DNA of 64,000 nucleotides from Plecoglossus altivelis (lineage: Eukaryota; Chordata; Actinopteri; Osmeriformes; Plecoglossidae), in assembly GCA_036571765.1 (NCBI GenBank), contig BROE01000016.1:11167838-11231837 (forward strand). Reading direction: 5' to 3'. How positions within the stretch are numbered: the stretch's first letter is position 1; every line of letters begins with the position of its first letter. Of this stretch, positions 37,194 to 48,999 are shown piece by piece. The translations under genes and the position numbers were made by a program. The notes beneath the pieces are model-generated. The model saw only the letters and a list, made by a program, of their open reading frames with translations. It was not told the DNA's origin and ran no database searches.

Positions 37194-38876
37194 TTATTTA
37201 ACCTTGAGTGGGGGCTCCCTCTCTAGCCAGCGCACACGCACTTTCTGTTTGTAGTGATACTCCTTGAGGAAGTCCTGCAGGGCCGGGGGCAGTGGCAGGC
37301 CGCCGATGCCGTCGTAAGTGGTCTGCCGGCAGATGGCGGCTCTGGCCAGGTGCTGCAGGCCGAAGGGGAAGGTCCGGTGGAGCGGCGCCGTGAGCAGCGG
37401 CTCGAAGAACATGCAGGCGCTGGGGTCTTTGTAGTGCTCCAGCAGGCCAGTGACGGTGGACGAGTGGAAAACGCAGGGGTCGTGAGCGTCAAAGCTGAAG
37501 TTGTGGTTCCACTGCTCGATGCGGGCGTGCAGCGAGCGGTTGTAGCGGCGGAAGCTGACAGAGAAGAGGTAGTCCTCCTGAGCTGAGTCGCGCAGCAGGA
37601 AGGTGCCCTCGGGGCGGCCGTCCAGCAGCGCTTCAGCCTCGTAGCGGTCCATCACGCCCCAGTAGCAGGGCAGTGCTGTGATCTGCAGCAGGTCTGGCAC
37701 CAGGCAGTGGATGTAGTCGATCTGGGTGTGCACCTTCCAAGGCCCCGGCTGGCTGCGGCTCAGGTGACCCTCCCCAGATGCATGGCGCTGCTTGGGCCGG
37801 CGGGCCTGAAGGCAGAGGGTGGTGGAGTCCTCCTCTGAGTCGCAGTCCAGAGACGACACCCCGGCCAGCACCTGCAACGACGCCCCCGACACTGTGGACC
37901 CTCCCGATGAGCTGACCCCGCGGGCCTCCCCTGAGGCCTCGGCCGTGCAGGGGGCCATCTTTGGTCCCAGTTTGTACAGAGAGGAGCCCTGCACAGAGGC
38001 CTCCAGGGTATGGATCTGGGCGTTGGGCGGAGGGTCCACACCCTCCTCGATACTGAGCCTGCGGCGTTCGCGCAGGCGCTCTTCTTCGTCCTCCGGGGAG
38101 GGGTGGGCCGGATCGAAGGCATCCAGCAGTGCAGTGGAGGAATGCGGGCTGACAGGCGCCGTGTGCTGCTTGATAAGGTGCCACTTGTGGGCGAGGTCTG
38201 AGCCTGGTGGGAAGGGACAGGTCTCCAGCATCAGCTCTGTCAGGTGGATCTTGCGTTTCGAGGTGACCGGGGTCTTGGAGGAGCGGGAGCGCCGGCGGGG
38301 GGGCAGGGGGAGGCACAGACCCACTGTCTCGCTTAGACGCTGCCGCAGAGAGCGGGCGCTGAGGCTGCGCCCAGACGCCCCTGAGTCAGCCATCTCCTGG
38401 ATGGAGCTCACGCCATAGCGCCGGTCCCTGCGGCCGGACGCCCCCCGGGAGCGCCCCGACCGGCGGTCCGCCTCGAGGGAACTCTGGGTCTTAGTGGAAC
38501 ACGAGTGTTTTTTCTTGCCCCCCCAAGGTGCGTGCCGCGAGTAAGAGTCTCTCCGGGCCAGAGGGACCCCCCCAGAGCCCCCCCGAACATCCTGGCTGTC
38601 CTTGTCTATAGTGATCTCCACAATCTGTGGGATGTCTGACACGCAGTTGTGGCGGCGGCCCGCTGTCACCAGAGGGAGAGGCAGGAGGCTCTGAGACGGG
38701 CTGGAGGCCCGAGAAGCCTGGGACTCGCCTGCAGTGCCTCCCCGATCGAGGTCGACCACGCAGTGGACGCCATCCACTTCCACACTGCTCTCGCTGCTAG
38801 GTCCCACACCATCGCTGTGGAAGAGGGTCTGGCATCTGCTCCTCAGGTTGCTCCACATCTTGCCCACTTTCTCCAT
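37194..38876 (-). CDS. socs5: Suppressor of cytokine signaling 5 (socs5)
   Basis: Adaptor that brings an elongin BC/cullin-5 ubiquitin ligase to phosphotyrosine targets, dampening JAK-STAT and EGFR signalling. The whole 560-residue protein is in one exon (human is 536). The start MEKVGKMWSNL matches MDKVGKMW in mammals. The longer frame begins upstream of a CAG acceptor at 38894, so its first ten codons are intronic. The long N-terminal region has the family blocks ARRDSYSRHAPWGGKKKHSC and KWHLIKQHTAPVSPHS and the stretch RRRLSIEEGVDPPPNAQIHT. The SH2 domain covers about 405-500, with FLLRDS carrying the phosphotyrosine-binding arginine (429). A SOCS box follows at about 505-552 (BC box LQHLARAAIC, Cul5 box LPLPPALQDF). 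The exon is clearly more GC-rich than its flanks. I cannot tell whether it is the socs5a or socs5b copy of fish. Confidence 0.96.
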   Translation of the reverse strand: MEKVGKMWSNLRSRCQTLFHSDGVGPSSESSVEVDGVHCVVDLDRGGTAGESQASRASSPSQSLLPLPLVTAGRRHNCVSDIPQIVEITIDKDSQDVRGGSGGVPLARRDSYSRHAPWGGKKKHSCSTKTQSSLEADRRSGRSRGASGRRDRRYGVSSIQEMADSGASGRSLSARSLRQRLSETVGLCLPLPPRRRSRSSKTPVTSKRKIHLTELMLETCPFPPGSDLAHKWHLIKQHTAPVSPHSSTALLDAFDPAHPSPEDEEERLRERRRLSIEEGVDPPPNAQIHTLEASVQGSSLYKLGPKMAPCTAEASGEARGVSSSGGSTVSGASLQVLAGVSSLDCDSEEDSTTLCLQARRPKQRHASGEGHLSRSQPGPWKVHTQIDYIHCLVPDLLQITALPCYWGVMDRYEAEALLDGRPEGTFLLRDSAQEDYLFSVSFRRYNRSLHARIEQWNHNFSFDAHDPCVFHSSTVTGLLEHYKDPSACMFFEPLLTAPLHRTFPFGLQHLARAAICRQTTYDGIGGLPLPPALQDFLKEYHYKQKVRVRWLEREPPLKVK

Positions 38877-39301
38877 GGATAGGAGGCCAAGACCTGCGAG
38901 ATACACATAATATCTTAAAAGAAGCTACTGGGGAGGCAATTTCACATGCTGCATTGAATAAGGCAACAATCTACATTCAAGTGAAACATAACTCCTCAGT
39001 ATGGTGGTTAGAAACTTCTGCTCTGCATGATAACAATGAACCTTTAGGTTAATGTAGGTTAGTGTAAAGGAGGGTATCATTGACACAGAATGAGAGAGAG
39101 AGAGAGCATGACAGTGTAAAGGAGAGAGTGAGAGAGAAAGAGAGCGAGCGAGAGAGTTGCCAGGCAGACATGCAGGGACACAAGGCCATGGCTATAAATG
39201 AACACAGGGATCTGCTCCCAGCTGATCTGCTGGTATGTACTGTATTACAGAGCCAGTCTGGACCTGACCAAGAACTTTCCCTGTCACGACAGCAGACAGC
39301 C

Positions 39302-39302
<1 letters not shown>

Positions 39303-39356
<54 letters not shown>
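39303..39356. repeat. (CA)n microsatellite
   Basis: About 54 bp of uninterrupted CA, upstream of socs5. Confidence 0.95.
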
Positions 39357-39357
<1 letters not shown>

Positions 39358-39848
39358 AAAACCGGAAGAAATTATTCTTCCAACATGTTGGGGTTAAGAG
39401 ACATTTAGAAGCAGTGGTGCCAGCAGTTCTTCTCTCCTTGTAAAACAAAGCCACCAGAGGAGGCATTTAACAAAATCCATAGAATAAACCGACTTGAGTG
39501 CTTCTAAAGTCACGCATGCATTTCTCCCTTTCACTCCTCTCACAACGTATCCTTAATAATAGAATGAAGTGAGCAGTGCTCATTTATAAACCAACTAACT
39601 GAAGTGGTGATAGTGATCATGGTCTTATCAGAAAAGATCCCTTTAAAATGCCTCCCTTTAAAAGCCCATTTCCACACATAACCTTTGACCCTTTAACATG
39701 AGATCCAGTGAGTATTGCTACCTTCCTCACTACATGTTGGCAAGCACAGTTAGACCTTGATTGTTTTAAAGCAAGCGAGATCTGCAATGTTGGCAGCAAC
39801 AGGACTCCAATGCTAAGGAATCAGGCTTTAGGGAGGCACTGAGAGACA

Positions 39849-39858
39849 GTCACGTGAC
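39849..39858. promoter_or_regulatory. GTCACGTGAC E-box/CLEAR palindrome
   Basis: A perfect 10-base palindrome of the type bound by USF and MiT/TFE factors, about 1 kb upstream of the socs5 coding exon. Its use is unknown; such a match also arises by chance. Confidence 0.35.
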
Positions 39859-42800
39859 TGATGAAGTTGAATGAGAACACCAAGATCTCTCATCCTTGGA
39901 GCAGCCAATCACTAAACCTGCGGATGACATCCAGGCTAGGGCTTGGCATGACAAGGTCTCCGGCTGTTTCTCCTCAGTGACCACGAATATCATTCAACAT
40001 CGTACAGGTGATCCGCTGGGACGTTAGCATGGCTAAACCAGGAGGATTAGAAGTCATGTTGGGAAAGAGTTCTGCAGGTGTTAAATATGCATTTAACTGT
40101 GTTTTTTTTAAGTAAACAGCTGTGTACCGACACATAGAAACAGCACAATTTGAATCTTTCTCATGCAGGTCTAGATGTCATGGAGCCTAAAGCTGAGTTT
40201 CCAAAGGAACCAGGGTCTAAATTGGAGTTCAGGGGGAACAAACATTTTGAACAATCAAGTCCCTGGTCCTCAGGTCGGATGTTCCAAAATACAGGAACTT
40301 TTAGGGGCGGAGCTTCCCGTGCCATTTTTGTACTAATTCTGCAGCGGCAAACAAGTAGTTAGTGTTGTGTCTGCAACTGGAAGTTCTTGCTGCAAACACA
40401 TCACTAGAAGATCATTCGATGGATGGATCAACGACACGGTCCAGGAATCATTAAGTATTTATGCTGAGCTTGAAATCCAGCTGCAATTGGATTTGGCAAC
40501 CTTCAATGATGGTGTATTCTAAAATCTCTGCTGAGCAACCTCACTGTGTCAGTTTGCTACCTGAACACTGATGCCAGATTACTCTTCCAAGTTTCAAACA
40601 AAGTCTTAACTTCGCAGATGTTGTTTACTGTGTGCCTGTCACAGCAAAGTCATAGGATTGAAATGTTTCATGTGTCTAAACACCATCCCACAGTTCAGTC
40701 TCCTGGCTCATCTTATTCTGTAACCACAGTTAAGAATTCAATTGTAAGCAGCTCTTGCAACTCTTATTCTGCTAACAATATCTAGGATGCATAGATGTCA
40801 ACTAATACTGGACTATGTAAAAGTCATAAACTGCAGGTGTATGTGGTCACATGCATGCAAAGGACGTTATTTGACTGGCTGCTTCTGTTCCCATTCAACC
40901 CACATCCCTGTGCAGCCTGACCTCTGAGTTTTTGTTCATGACCCAGACCCTCCCAAATAGTTCTACTATGATACAAATAAGGGATCACTTTACATATTCT
41001 TCCATTAGTGCTTCTGCAGTGGCCTGATGATGCTACCATTTGAACGGCCTAAATGTAGTTGGAGCTAAATCAGGTCCATAACTTCCTATTCCTCCTTTCT
41101 CCATGCCTATGTTTAGGATCCTTCTATGTGTAGACTACTTTACATGTTTGTAAATATGGTAATGCTCTTATCCCAGAAAGTGAATGGGGGTCTTTCAGAA
41201 GCGTTGATGGGGTTCAAAAAGAATATAACCCTGTCCAGTCCACCTGCTTTATTTTGAGACAATGCGGCTTCCAGCCAACATACTAATATACCAGCCTGGG
41301 CTGTATTAAAGGTGTGAGAAATACTGAGCTTAAACCAAGGCTATTGAGCCCCTGTCTTTTTACATGAACTGGTAATGTGAAACGTCTTGGGAGGCAGGGT
41401 TTTTCCATGTGGGTTGGTGTGCGTTATCCTCCTTCTGCTTGCTAATCACCTTCACAAATACAAACCCAAAAAAAAGGTTCCAGTTTACAAGACAATAGGG
41501 GGGGAAGAGCGTTGGCTTTGCTCAAGAAAAAACTTGGAACACATGTTTGAGTTAATTAAGGGATCCCAAAAAAACACGCTACAAGTAGCAGCAAAGTAAC
41601 AAATTAAGAATACAGGAACTTTCTGCCGTAAAAAAGGAGAGAGACGTTGGAACATTTTTGCCTAGTGCCCTCTTTCCAGCCTACCGTGGCATACAGACTG
41701 GAGTGGTATTCACACATGGCTCTCCAAACGTGTTCTGCTCTGAAAGCATGACAAGGGAGACGTGACGAACGATGTCAGTTAGCTAATCTGTCTCCATCCC
41801 TGCCTAATTAGCATGGCTCCATTCTGATTAGACATCAAACGGAACTCCAAACACGGGTCCAAAAGTGGAACGCAGTGATATGGCAGATGTGGGCAAGATC
41901 CATCAATAGAACATGCACGTATATCTGCCTTCATCCAAATGTGTTTAATGCACAGCTAACAATAAGAGATAGAGTTTGTTTAAGGCTGAAGAAAGACAGC
42001 CTGCTGCCAAGAGCAACAAGCCCCAGACAAACGTACGCCTTCATACCAGAAGCACCGTCTTTTGCTTTTGTTGTTGTTGTTTAAACTCCTGCAACTGCAA
42101 GCTTAATTATAGCTATGGATGTAAAAGTGGAGCATTAGAGGTAATTGCACTCTGTACAGTACAGGCAATTCAACCAAAAATTAAAATGTGCTAATTCACT
42201 ACGACTGACATATCTGACAATGACTGTGACTCCCAACCCATTTTGAGGTCTGCCTTTTAACAGAACTGGACTTCTTCTGCTCTCTGACAGCCCAACACAC
42301 CCATCCCCTGGGGATGCCAGTGATCTAAGAGATGGCTGAACTGCAGACAAGATTAAGGGAGGAAGCCTTCTCTCTGCCCAAACCAGAATGGGCTAAATGA
42401 GATATTTGTGGTGTCTCGCTTTTAGAAAGTTGTGTGGGATGGCAAGGAGCCATGGGCAGAGGGGTGAGGGGGGCATCAACATGGTCAGTTTTCCCATCAC
42501 ATCTTACTAGCAGATCACCCCTCCCCCCAGATCAACCAAACTTAGACAAGATAGTTGCTGATTGTGCAGAGTTGTCTATTATACGATTATAATCAAGCTA
42601 TCTAGAACTAAGTCATCTGACAGTGCATGTGCATACATTGATACATGGTAACTATTACCATGGACTTGATCGTCATATTGTACTTTGTTTAAAATGAATG
42701 CGATTAACATTAGAATGTAGTTGATTGCAGATGTTACGTTAATCGTTTTGCACATATTGCCCCTTTGCACGTGACAAATTTCTAATGATCTTGTCACTTG

Positions 42801-43865
42801 TCAGCCCATTTCTAATGCCAACTGGTTACACTAGTAGGGTATTCATTTGGAAGAGGCCATTGCCAATTTTCGCACGCGAATTTCACCGCACTACCAGACT
42901 GGGGGAGACAGCCTACTAATGTTTTTTAACTGATGCAGAATCGGCCTAGGTCTAGCTATGTGATGTGCAGGCCTTATCCTTGGTAAGGCTGCAAACATGT
43001 TAGCAAGCTAGCTTAAAGAACATTGCCCGGGGAGCTAGAGGAGCTAGCTACTGTCGTTAACGTTACATCATGGCCGGGGAATAAAGACCTAGCAGTTAAC
43101 ACGTTTACAGCAAAACTGCTAGTGCTGTACATTGTAAAAGACACACTCATGAACGAGGAGGATTTAAAAAAATAACTTGAAAGATCCGCTTTCAGAAGGT
43201 TTTCACCCGACAGAACATTAGCTCTCCCGTCTTTCTCTCGAAAGATAGCTAGTGCTAGCTTCCAAAGCGCTACAGCAGACCCACTCGTTCTGGTTACATT
43301 GGATGATGGACTGTCATGAGGTCGGCCAAATTATGTGGTCAGAGGCTCGCTCAGAAGAGCTCACTGCTCCTGGCTGGTTAGCTAACGGTAAAACTTGTTA
43401 TGACGCATCTTTCTCAAATTTAACCTAAATTACTATCATTTTTAAATACCTTACGTTTTCTAAACAGAAGGGTACAGTAAATCAATGTCGTTCTTGCAGA
43501 ACATAAGACGATATAAAATAGCAACTTAAGATAGACTTATCTAGTCCGCATAAGATGAAATAGTCTTATTGTTTGACAGGGTTGATTGAAATTAGGCGTT
43601 CGTTTTTGCTAACTGTAGGAAACAGTGATATCCCAGTGCAGCGTATGGCTTTTCATGGCGTATTAAACGAGGAGACCCATTCAGTTGGTTATCCTCCTAG
43701 CACTGTATAGCGACTTAGTTAGCTAGCTACGTACTAGCTAGCTAGCTATGCTGGAAATAACAGACAATTGCGTACATTGCTTCTACCTGGTAACAAAAAA
43801 ATGAATAAGTGGTACATTATATATTTATAGTGCAAATAATTCTCTGCTTACCCTTTTGTCTTTAG

Positions 43866-44160
43866 GAACCGCTACTCAACCGCTCTCTTTGTCTGCAAAA
43901 AATGGCTATCAAAAGAAGTCAGGCACATATCCCCCTTGCGGTCCACGGTGTCGGACGAAACACAAAAATATATGCGGGATGTGTTCAATATCATTCCGAA
44001 AGCTTTTGATTTTCAAATGCCTAAAAACCATAATCTGTTTTTAATGTTGACTTCTGAAAGGACTGCGAACAACATAGAAGAGCGTATTCTTTCTCATGGC
44101 CGAATTCGCATCAAGCCCGTGGTCGTTCCTGTTCCTGACAGCCAATATGACGGTCGCTAA
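43866..44160 (+). CDS. Unassigned candidate exon with a clean open frame
   Basis: I do not recognise this protein. A strong acceptor (pyrimidine tract ending TTTAG) at 43865 is followed by a 98-codon frame reading NRYSTALFVCKKWLS, then MRDVFNIIPKAFDF, then NNIEERILSHGRI, and finally PVVVPVPDSQYDGR before TAA. The composition is protein-like and not low-complexity. After the TAA (44158-44160) the same frame runs open for a further 54 codons to TGA at 44323. A possible first exon with ATGs at 43306 and 43315 and GT donors around 43380-43390 lies upstream. However, the joins I tried either enter a different frame (ending at 44042-44044) or hit a stop. RNRYSTA resembles a mitochondrial presequence cleavage site, which is speculative. 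It could be a real fish gene, a broken copy, or noncoding RNA sequence. Confidence 0.3.
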
Positions 44161-44905
44161 GCAAAGCCGAGAAAAGAATTGAAGAGGCGTTCAGTGGATT
44201 GCTGGCGGGTAAAGAATGGCATCATTGACGTCCAATGGGGAAAGCAGGACGGTGGCGAATTTCCGATGGTGGATACGGATAGGGAAAACCTAAAGGATAT
44301 GATAGGCACCACTTGTCTCCAATGACAGCAGAGACTAGAACCAGATGCTTCTGAGCTGCAACTTGGAAACGTGGAGATTAAAATGATTCTTTGCTTTAAG
44401 AGATACCCTGTAGTTTAAATACTGTCACAAGTAACCACAACCCTTCTGAATTCTCAAAAATGCCATACAATTCCGAGACACACAAACTGTATGCAATAAA
44501 TTCAAATATTGCCTTTCATTATTTATATTCTCTGTTTTTGGTCTCGACAGGATGTAACTAGGTCTGTGCTTCAAAAGGATAGGTTTTAGTCTGTCTTGAT
44601 TTCTTCTGAATTAAGCATCATTCACTATCTTGAATTATATTATAAAATTTAATTTAAAAAATACGGTCAAACATAATGTCAGGTTTTTCAACATTCACGA
44701 GTTTTATTCAACATTTAAATATCCATTTGTAAATCCCTGAAGAATTAACTATCACATTTTAAATGACCAACAAACTATCATCTGGTGTCCTCTATATAAT
44801 ACATGTAGTTAGACTAAACACAAATACCCCTCGTAGATATACAATCAAAGATGTCATCAGCTTTCATAATCACACCTACAGGTGACCGTGTAATTGTTTC
44901 AATGT

Positions 44906-45007
44906 GACAAGAAGTGGTACAGTACCACTTCTTGTCCACGTTGAAAGTGTGGGCATCAGTCATCGTTACTTATTACTTATCCATGGATAAGTAACTGTCT
45001 GATGCCC
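44906..45007. repeat. Two adjacent DNA hairpins
   Basis: The first is a perfect 31-base palindrome at 44906-44936: two 15-base arms starting GACAAGAAGTGGTAC around a single A. It extends outward, with one bulge, to about 44900-44943. The second has a perfect 18-base core, ACTTATCCATGGATAAGT (44975-44992), and outer arms GGGCATCAG (44951-44959) and CTGATGCCC (44999-45007). Possible identities are a miniature transposon remnant, a structured RNA, or a cruciform-forming site; none is shown. Confidence 0.8.
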
Positions 45008-46920
45008 CCACCTCCAGGGAAATTGCCAGCACTCTTCATTTCATTTAGCTCATTTTACATTACATTTCACAGCATATCACTGATCTAATTCATATATTTC
45101 CAACAAAGGATATGAAGCATAAAGCAAAGTCCCGAGAGAAACTGGTTTCCTGTTGGCCGGCCTATTTCAATTGTCGTAAACAATAATGTGTCTTGTCTGT
45201 TCCTTTCAGTCCATTCTGCCTCCGTTGATTAAATTAGTTCTGCCTAATGTGGCAAGGAAACCGAATGTGTAGGTGCTACACTGCTCTGTGTGGGATATAA
45301 GAAGCATGTTCTAACAATGTGTGTGCGAAGGGGATAACTGGTAGAACTGAGACAAGTTCTACGTGATCGAATGATATTTGGTTAGAAATTTCCATCTATA
45401 ATTCCTCATATAAATCGAATCAAATGTGTCATTCATGGTGGGAAAAGGCTGCCTCTGTCATTTGCATTCATTTTAAAAACATATTTTTTGTCAGTTGTAG
45501 ATTGTTTAGTGACTTGTTCCAATGTTTAGCGGAGTGCGTGTGGGAACCATTGAGTGAACCTGGGAGAGAGGGGAGGCTGCCATCTGGTGGAATTTAAATA
45601 AAAGTACACTAGGACAGGAGTCGTAACTTGATTCTCATTTTCCAATTTCCAGGTGATCACATTTATGCCAGAGCTGCACTAGTGAAATTCATGTTTGATT
45701 TGGAAGAGATAAATCAATTATTGTTTCAAACAATATTTGACAGAATTTTCATAATTCTTTATTGTCATACAGTCTCAATTTTCCAATGACTTTTCGGTTT
45801 AATCTCGCCTTTTAAAACTTCGATCAGTATATTATACATGTACTGAATAAAAATGACATTCTTAACCTTAACTTCATATGTTCTGTCTCTTTGATTGTGG
45901 TTCCTTTATCATAGGCTCAATGTTGCTGTACATATTTGGCACTCAATGATCTTGAGGCAGCCTGCTGAGTTTAATTCTATCAGCTTCTGACACTCATGTG
46001 ACTGTTCAGCCGAAAATGAATGATTTTCTCTCGCCCCCACCCCTTCACCGCAACTGTGGCAAACTGCCTTTTGTCACAGCCCGCTAGATTTTGCACATTT
46101 TTTGAATTATTGCCAATAAATTAAAGAGACAACTACGAGAGATGTATCTATCCGTTCTTCACACATCTGTCAAGATCATTCAGAAATGTTTGCATGAACA
46201 GTTTAATAATTGTTGTGACGCACCTTTGAGCGATCTGATCTGTTACAATTGAAAAACCAGCATCACTACAGCATGTTCAAGTGTCGATTTTACATGTAAC
46301 AACACTCCTCAACATATGACTTGCTTAACTTGCTGACTTAATTCATCAGAACCACCGAAACCACCGAAACTTCACTGGTATGCCTACGCCTTGTCCATTA
46401 ATTGTGTGTAACCGGACCAGTCATCCCTTACTTTTCCGCGTGAAAAGTAGTTGCGTAAAGCGGGAGACATGGTTGAAATGCTTGACTTGAGAGCCCCTCT
46501 TGAACAATCACATAAATTATACTTAATGCTGCACAGTGTGTACATTATTATTTACAGTTTAATGCACAAGAGCAATGACTCAGCATTATGTCCGATCGAT
46601 ATCACATATCTCAAAGATTTTTTTAATTGTCATGTGAGCCTTCATGCGCCCACCCTACACGAGGCAAGAAGAAGGAATCACACGAGATTCACTCACGAGA
46701 TTGTCCATTAACCCACCGCTTTCTGAGAATGATCCGTTATAAAAACGATTTACTAGGCCTACTGATCGCCTGGTGTACAGTAATTGATTTGTAGTTAATG
46801 TACCATTACATTTGCACTTTCTCTGGGATCAAAAAGTCACTCCTTACCAATGGACCAAGGGCTTGACGAAACATTTATAACTGATATGCTATGCTTATTG
46901 TTCACAGTAAAAGGTACTCC

Positions 46921-46929
46921 CATAAATAG
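46921..46929 (+). promoter_or_regulatory. Weak TATA-like element of the gch gene
   Basis: CATAAATAG about 145 bases upstream of the start codon, which would leave a 5'UTR near 115 bases. This is a positional guess. Confidence 0.3.
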
Positions 46930-47071
46930 AGCTCAGGATTAATCCATCCCAACCGTCTGCTCATAGCGAAAGTCTCTACACTCTTCCAGCAAATATCAGA
47001 GCCTGCATGTAAATCACTCAATCGAGAATTATTCATTTTTAATCGATTGAGCAAAAGCCAGTTTCGGTAAA

Positions 47072-48703
47072 ATGGAGTACCAAAAAGCTTCAGAAAAGAA
47101 CGTTATCAGCAATAGAAAAATAGTCCTAGAACCAGAACATCTCAACGGCTTCAACCAAAAAAGTGTTGAGTTCAAATTACCAGAAGGGCGCATACCTGTG
47201 AAATCCCACAGGGATTCGGAAGATGTGTCCATGCTTTCTGCAATAGAAGAGGCTTACAGCTCTGTCTTAAGAGAGCTGGGCGAGGACACTGAACGCGAGG
47301 GGCTTTTACGCACGCCATTGCGCGCCGCAAAGGCCATGATGTTCCTTACCAAAGGCTACCACGAGACTGTACAAGGTGAGACGTTTTAACTTGCCTTGAA
47401 ACATTCACTCAAGAGATTTATCAATCACACATCGACACTCAATGGCAGCTTTGTTTTGTTCTATCTTGTAACATACTGTGTACTGTATTATGTTATAACT
47501 CATTAGTCATGCAATCGCATCCAACAAAGCCGCTTTCTGAACCTTAAAATGCATTCAAAATTAAGCAAACATGCTTCATACGCAGATGAACAAGGTGCAT
47601 GAAAACTTTGTAGAGGTTTATGCTCACGTTTAAAATTACTTCAGGGTATAGATGTTTAACAGTGCTGTAACTTTCCTTTCTCAGACATCCTGAATGATGC
47701 CATCTTTGATGAGAACCACAGTGAGATGGTGATTGTGAAGGACATCGACATGTTCTCCCTCTGTGAGCATCATCTGGTGCCCTTCTTTGGCAAGGTAAAA
47801 CAATATTCCATTAATAGGCCAATTACAATGAATTTTGTTAAGAATAAAGGTATTTCATCATCTGATCATGGTTTGTTGTTGAAACATACTATTTGATAAC
47901 CAATAATCATGACATATATCATTTTCATACACCACCATATAGGTTCACATAGGATACATTCCGAACAATAAAGTAGTTGGTCTCAGTAAACTAGCAAGAA
48001 TTGTTGAAATCTACAGCAGAAGACTTCAAGGTATGTCTGCTCTTGAGCTATATCCCTTTCATTTGAGCTAGCATGCTCATGACTAATTTCAACAGTTGAT
48101 CCCCTCACAACGTCTTTATTAAAAAAAATTCACAGTCCAGGAGCGTCTAACCAGACAGATTGCTACTGCTATCTCAGAAGCATTGGAGCCAAAGGGAGTC
48201 GCAGTCATTATTGAAGCAGGGTACGTTCCATGCCATGGTCATACTCTTCTTGGACGTATTGTACATTATATTTCAAAAAGAAAAGAATCCATAACAGTAT
48301 AAATTCTTCATGCTAAACCTACAGTTTGTTTTTAAACTAAATGTCACACTAAAGGAGAGAGAAAGTGCCTTCAAACTGCACCAGTATTACAACTTGTATA
48401 TTACATAACATTCTCCTAACATTAATAGTCAAGCTATTACATACCTTTCTGTGCTTTAAAATGCACTTTAAGTTTGAAATTGAGCATGTATCATAAACAT
48501 TTGGTAGTTTGTTCAATTCATGAAAACTATGAACTGCAGATGGTCATTTAATCTTTGATATCATGGGTTTCAGTCACATGTGCATGGTGATGAGAGGTGT
48601 GCAGAAAATAAACAGCAGAACTGCAACCAGCGTCATGATGGGAGTGTTCCAGGAAGATCCCAAGACTCGTGAGGAGTTTCTGTCTCTGATCAAGAGGAAC
48701 TGA
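47072..48703 (+). CDS. gch2: GTP cyclohydrolase I, gch2-type paralogue
   Basis: Converts GTP to 7,8-dihydroneopterin triphosphate, the first step of tetrahydrobiopterin and pteridine-pigment synthesis; the enzyme is a cytosolic homodecamer. Coding exons are 47072-47375, 47685-47794, 47943-48030, 48136-48220 and 48574-48703. They join to 238 residues (human GCH1 is 250). Residues from about 45 on are strongly conserved: TEREGLLRTPLRAAKAM, then MFSLCEHHLVPFFGK, then VVGLSKLARIVEIYSRRLQ. The zinc ligands C128, H131 and C199 (in HMCMVMRGVQK) are present. The tail KTREEFLSLIKRN is typical. The N-terminal 40 residues differ from GCH1. I assign gch2 rather than gch1 mainly from the neighbours, since mammalian GCH1 lies near SOCS4 while this gene lies beside socs5 and rhoq. 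gch2 in zebrafish serves pigment cells. Confidence 0.9.
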
Positions 48704-48990
48704 CACCATCTAACTTCAGGGCTTCCCAAAGAGAGCCTTCTTCCTATCTCCCTCTATTATGTATCTCACTGACAGTCTAAGATGATGTCAAGCACACTCA
48801 TAGAATTATCCTCCGACGATTGGCGCAAAAACGAGCAGGGACTCATTATTGTTAGTATTAAAGGCCACCATCATTTTTAGATGTTTATGAATGTTATATG
48901 TAATATCATAAGTATTCCTGAGGTTGTGATCATTTTGATATGACATCATTGTTACTGTTGCATATATCTGTATATTATGTACATGTACAC

Positions 48991-48996
48991 AATAAA
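48991..48996 (+). terminator. gch2: Polyadenylation signal of the gch gene
   Basis: AATAAA 288 bases after the stop codon in an AT-rich 3'UTR, with no competing signal between. Confidence 0.6.
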
Positions 48997-48999
48997 AAA

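Larger units (their letters stand above)
38893..43860. other. socs5 upstream region and intron, no coding exon recognised
   Basis: The socs5 coding exon begins at a splice acceptor (38894), so at least one untranslated exon must lie to the right. Its position is not clear; the 43000-43400 area, with several CG dinucleotides, is a plausible promoter. The stretch holds a (CA)n tract at 39303-39356, a GTCACGTGAC palindrome at 39849-39858, and GCTA repeats at 43719-43748. I see nothing else. Confidence 0.5.
44161..47071. other. Interval upstream of the gch gene
   Basis: AT-rich sequence with no recognised exon. It contains two adjacent palindromes (44906-44936 and 44951-45007), listed separately. 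Close to the gch start there is only a weak TATA-like element at 46921-46929. Confidence 0.6.

Noticed and set aside
37223..38418. Long frames in other phases and on the plus strand over socs5
   Set aside because: Shadows of the GC-rich socs5 coding exon.
38877..38906. Ten extra codons at the start of the socs5 frame
   Set aside because: They lie upstream of or across a CAG acceptor at 38894, and MEKVGKMW is the conserved family start.
43719..43748. GCTA-rich palindromic stretch as a regulatory site
   Set aside because: It is simple-sequence DNA, and self-complementary tetranucleotides make palindromes automatically.
46451..46711. An 86-codon plus-strand frame upstream of the gch gene
   Set aside because: No splice signal links it to the gch start, and it has no recognisable family.
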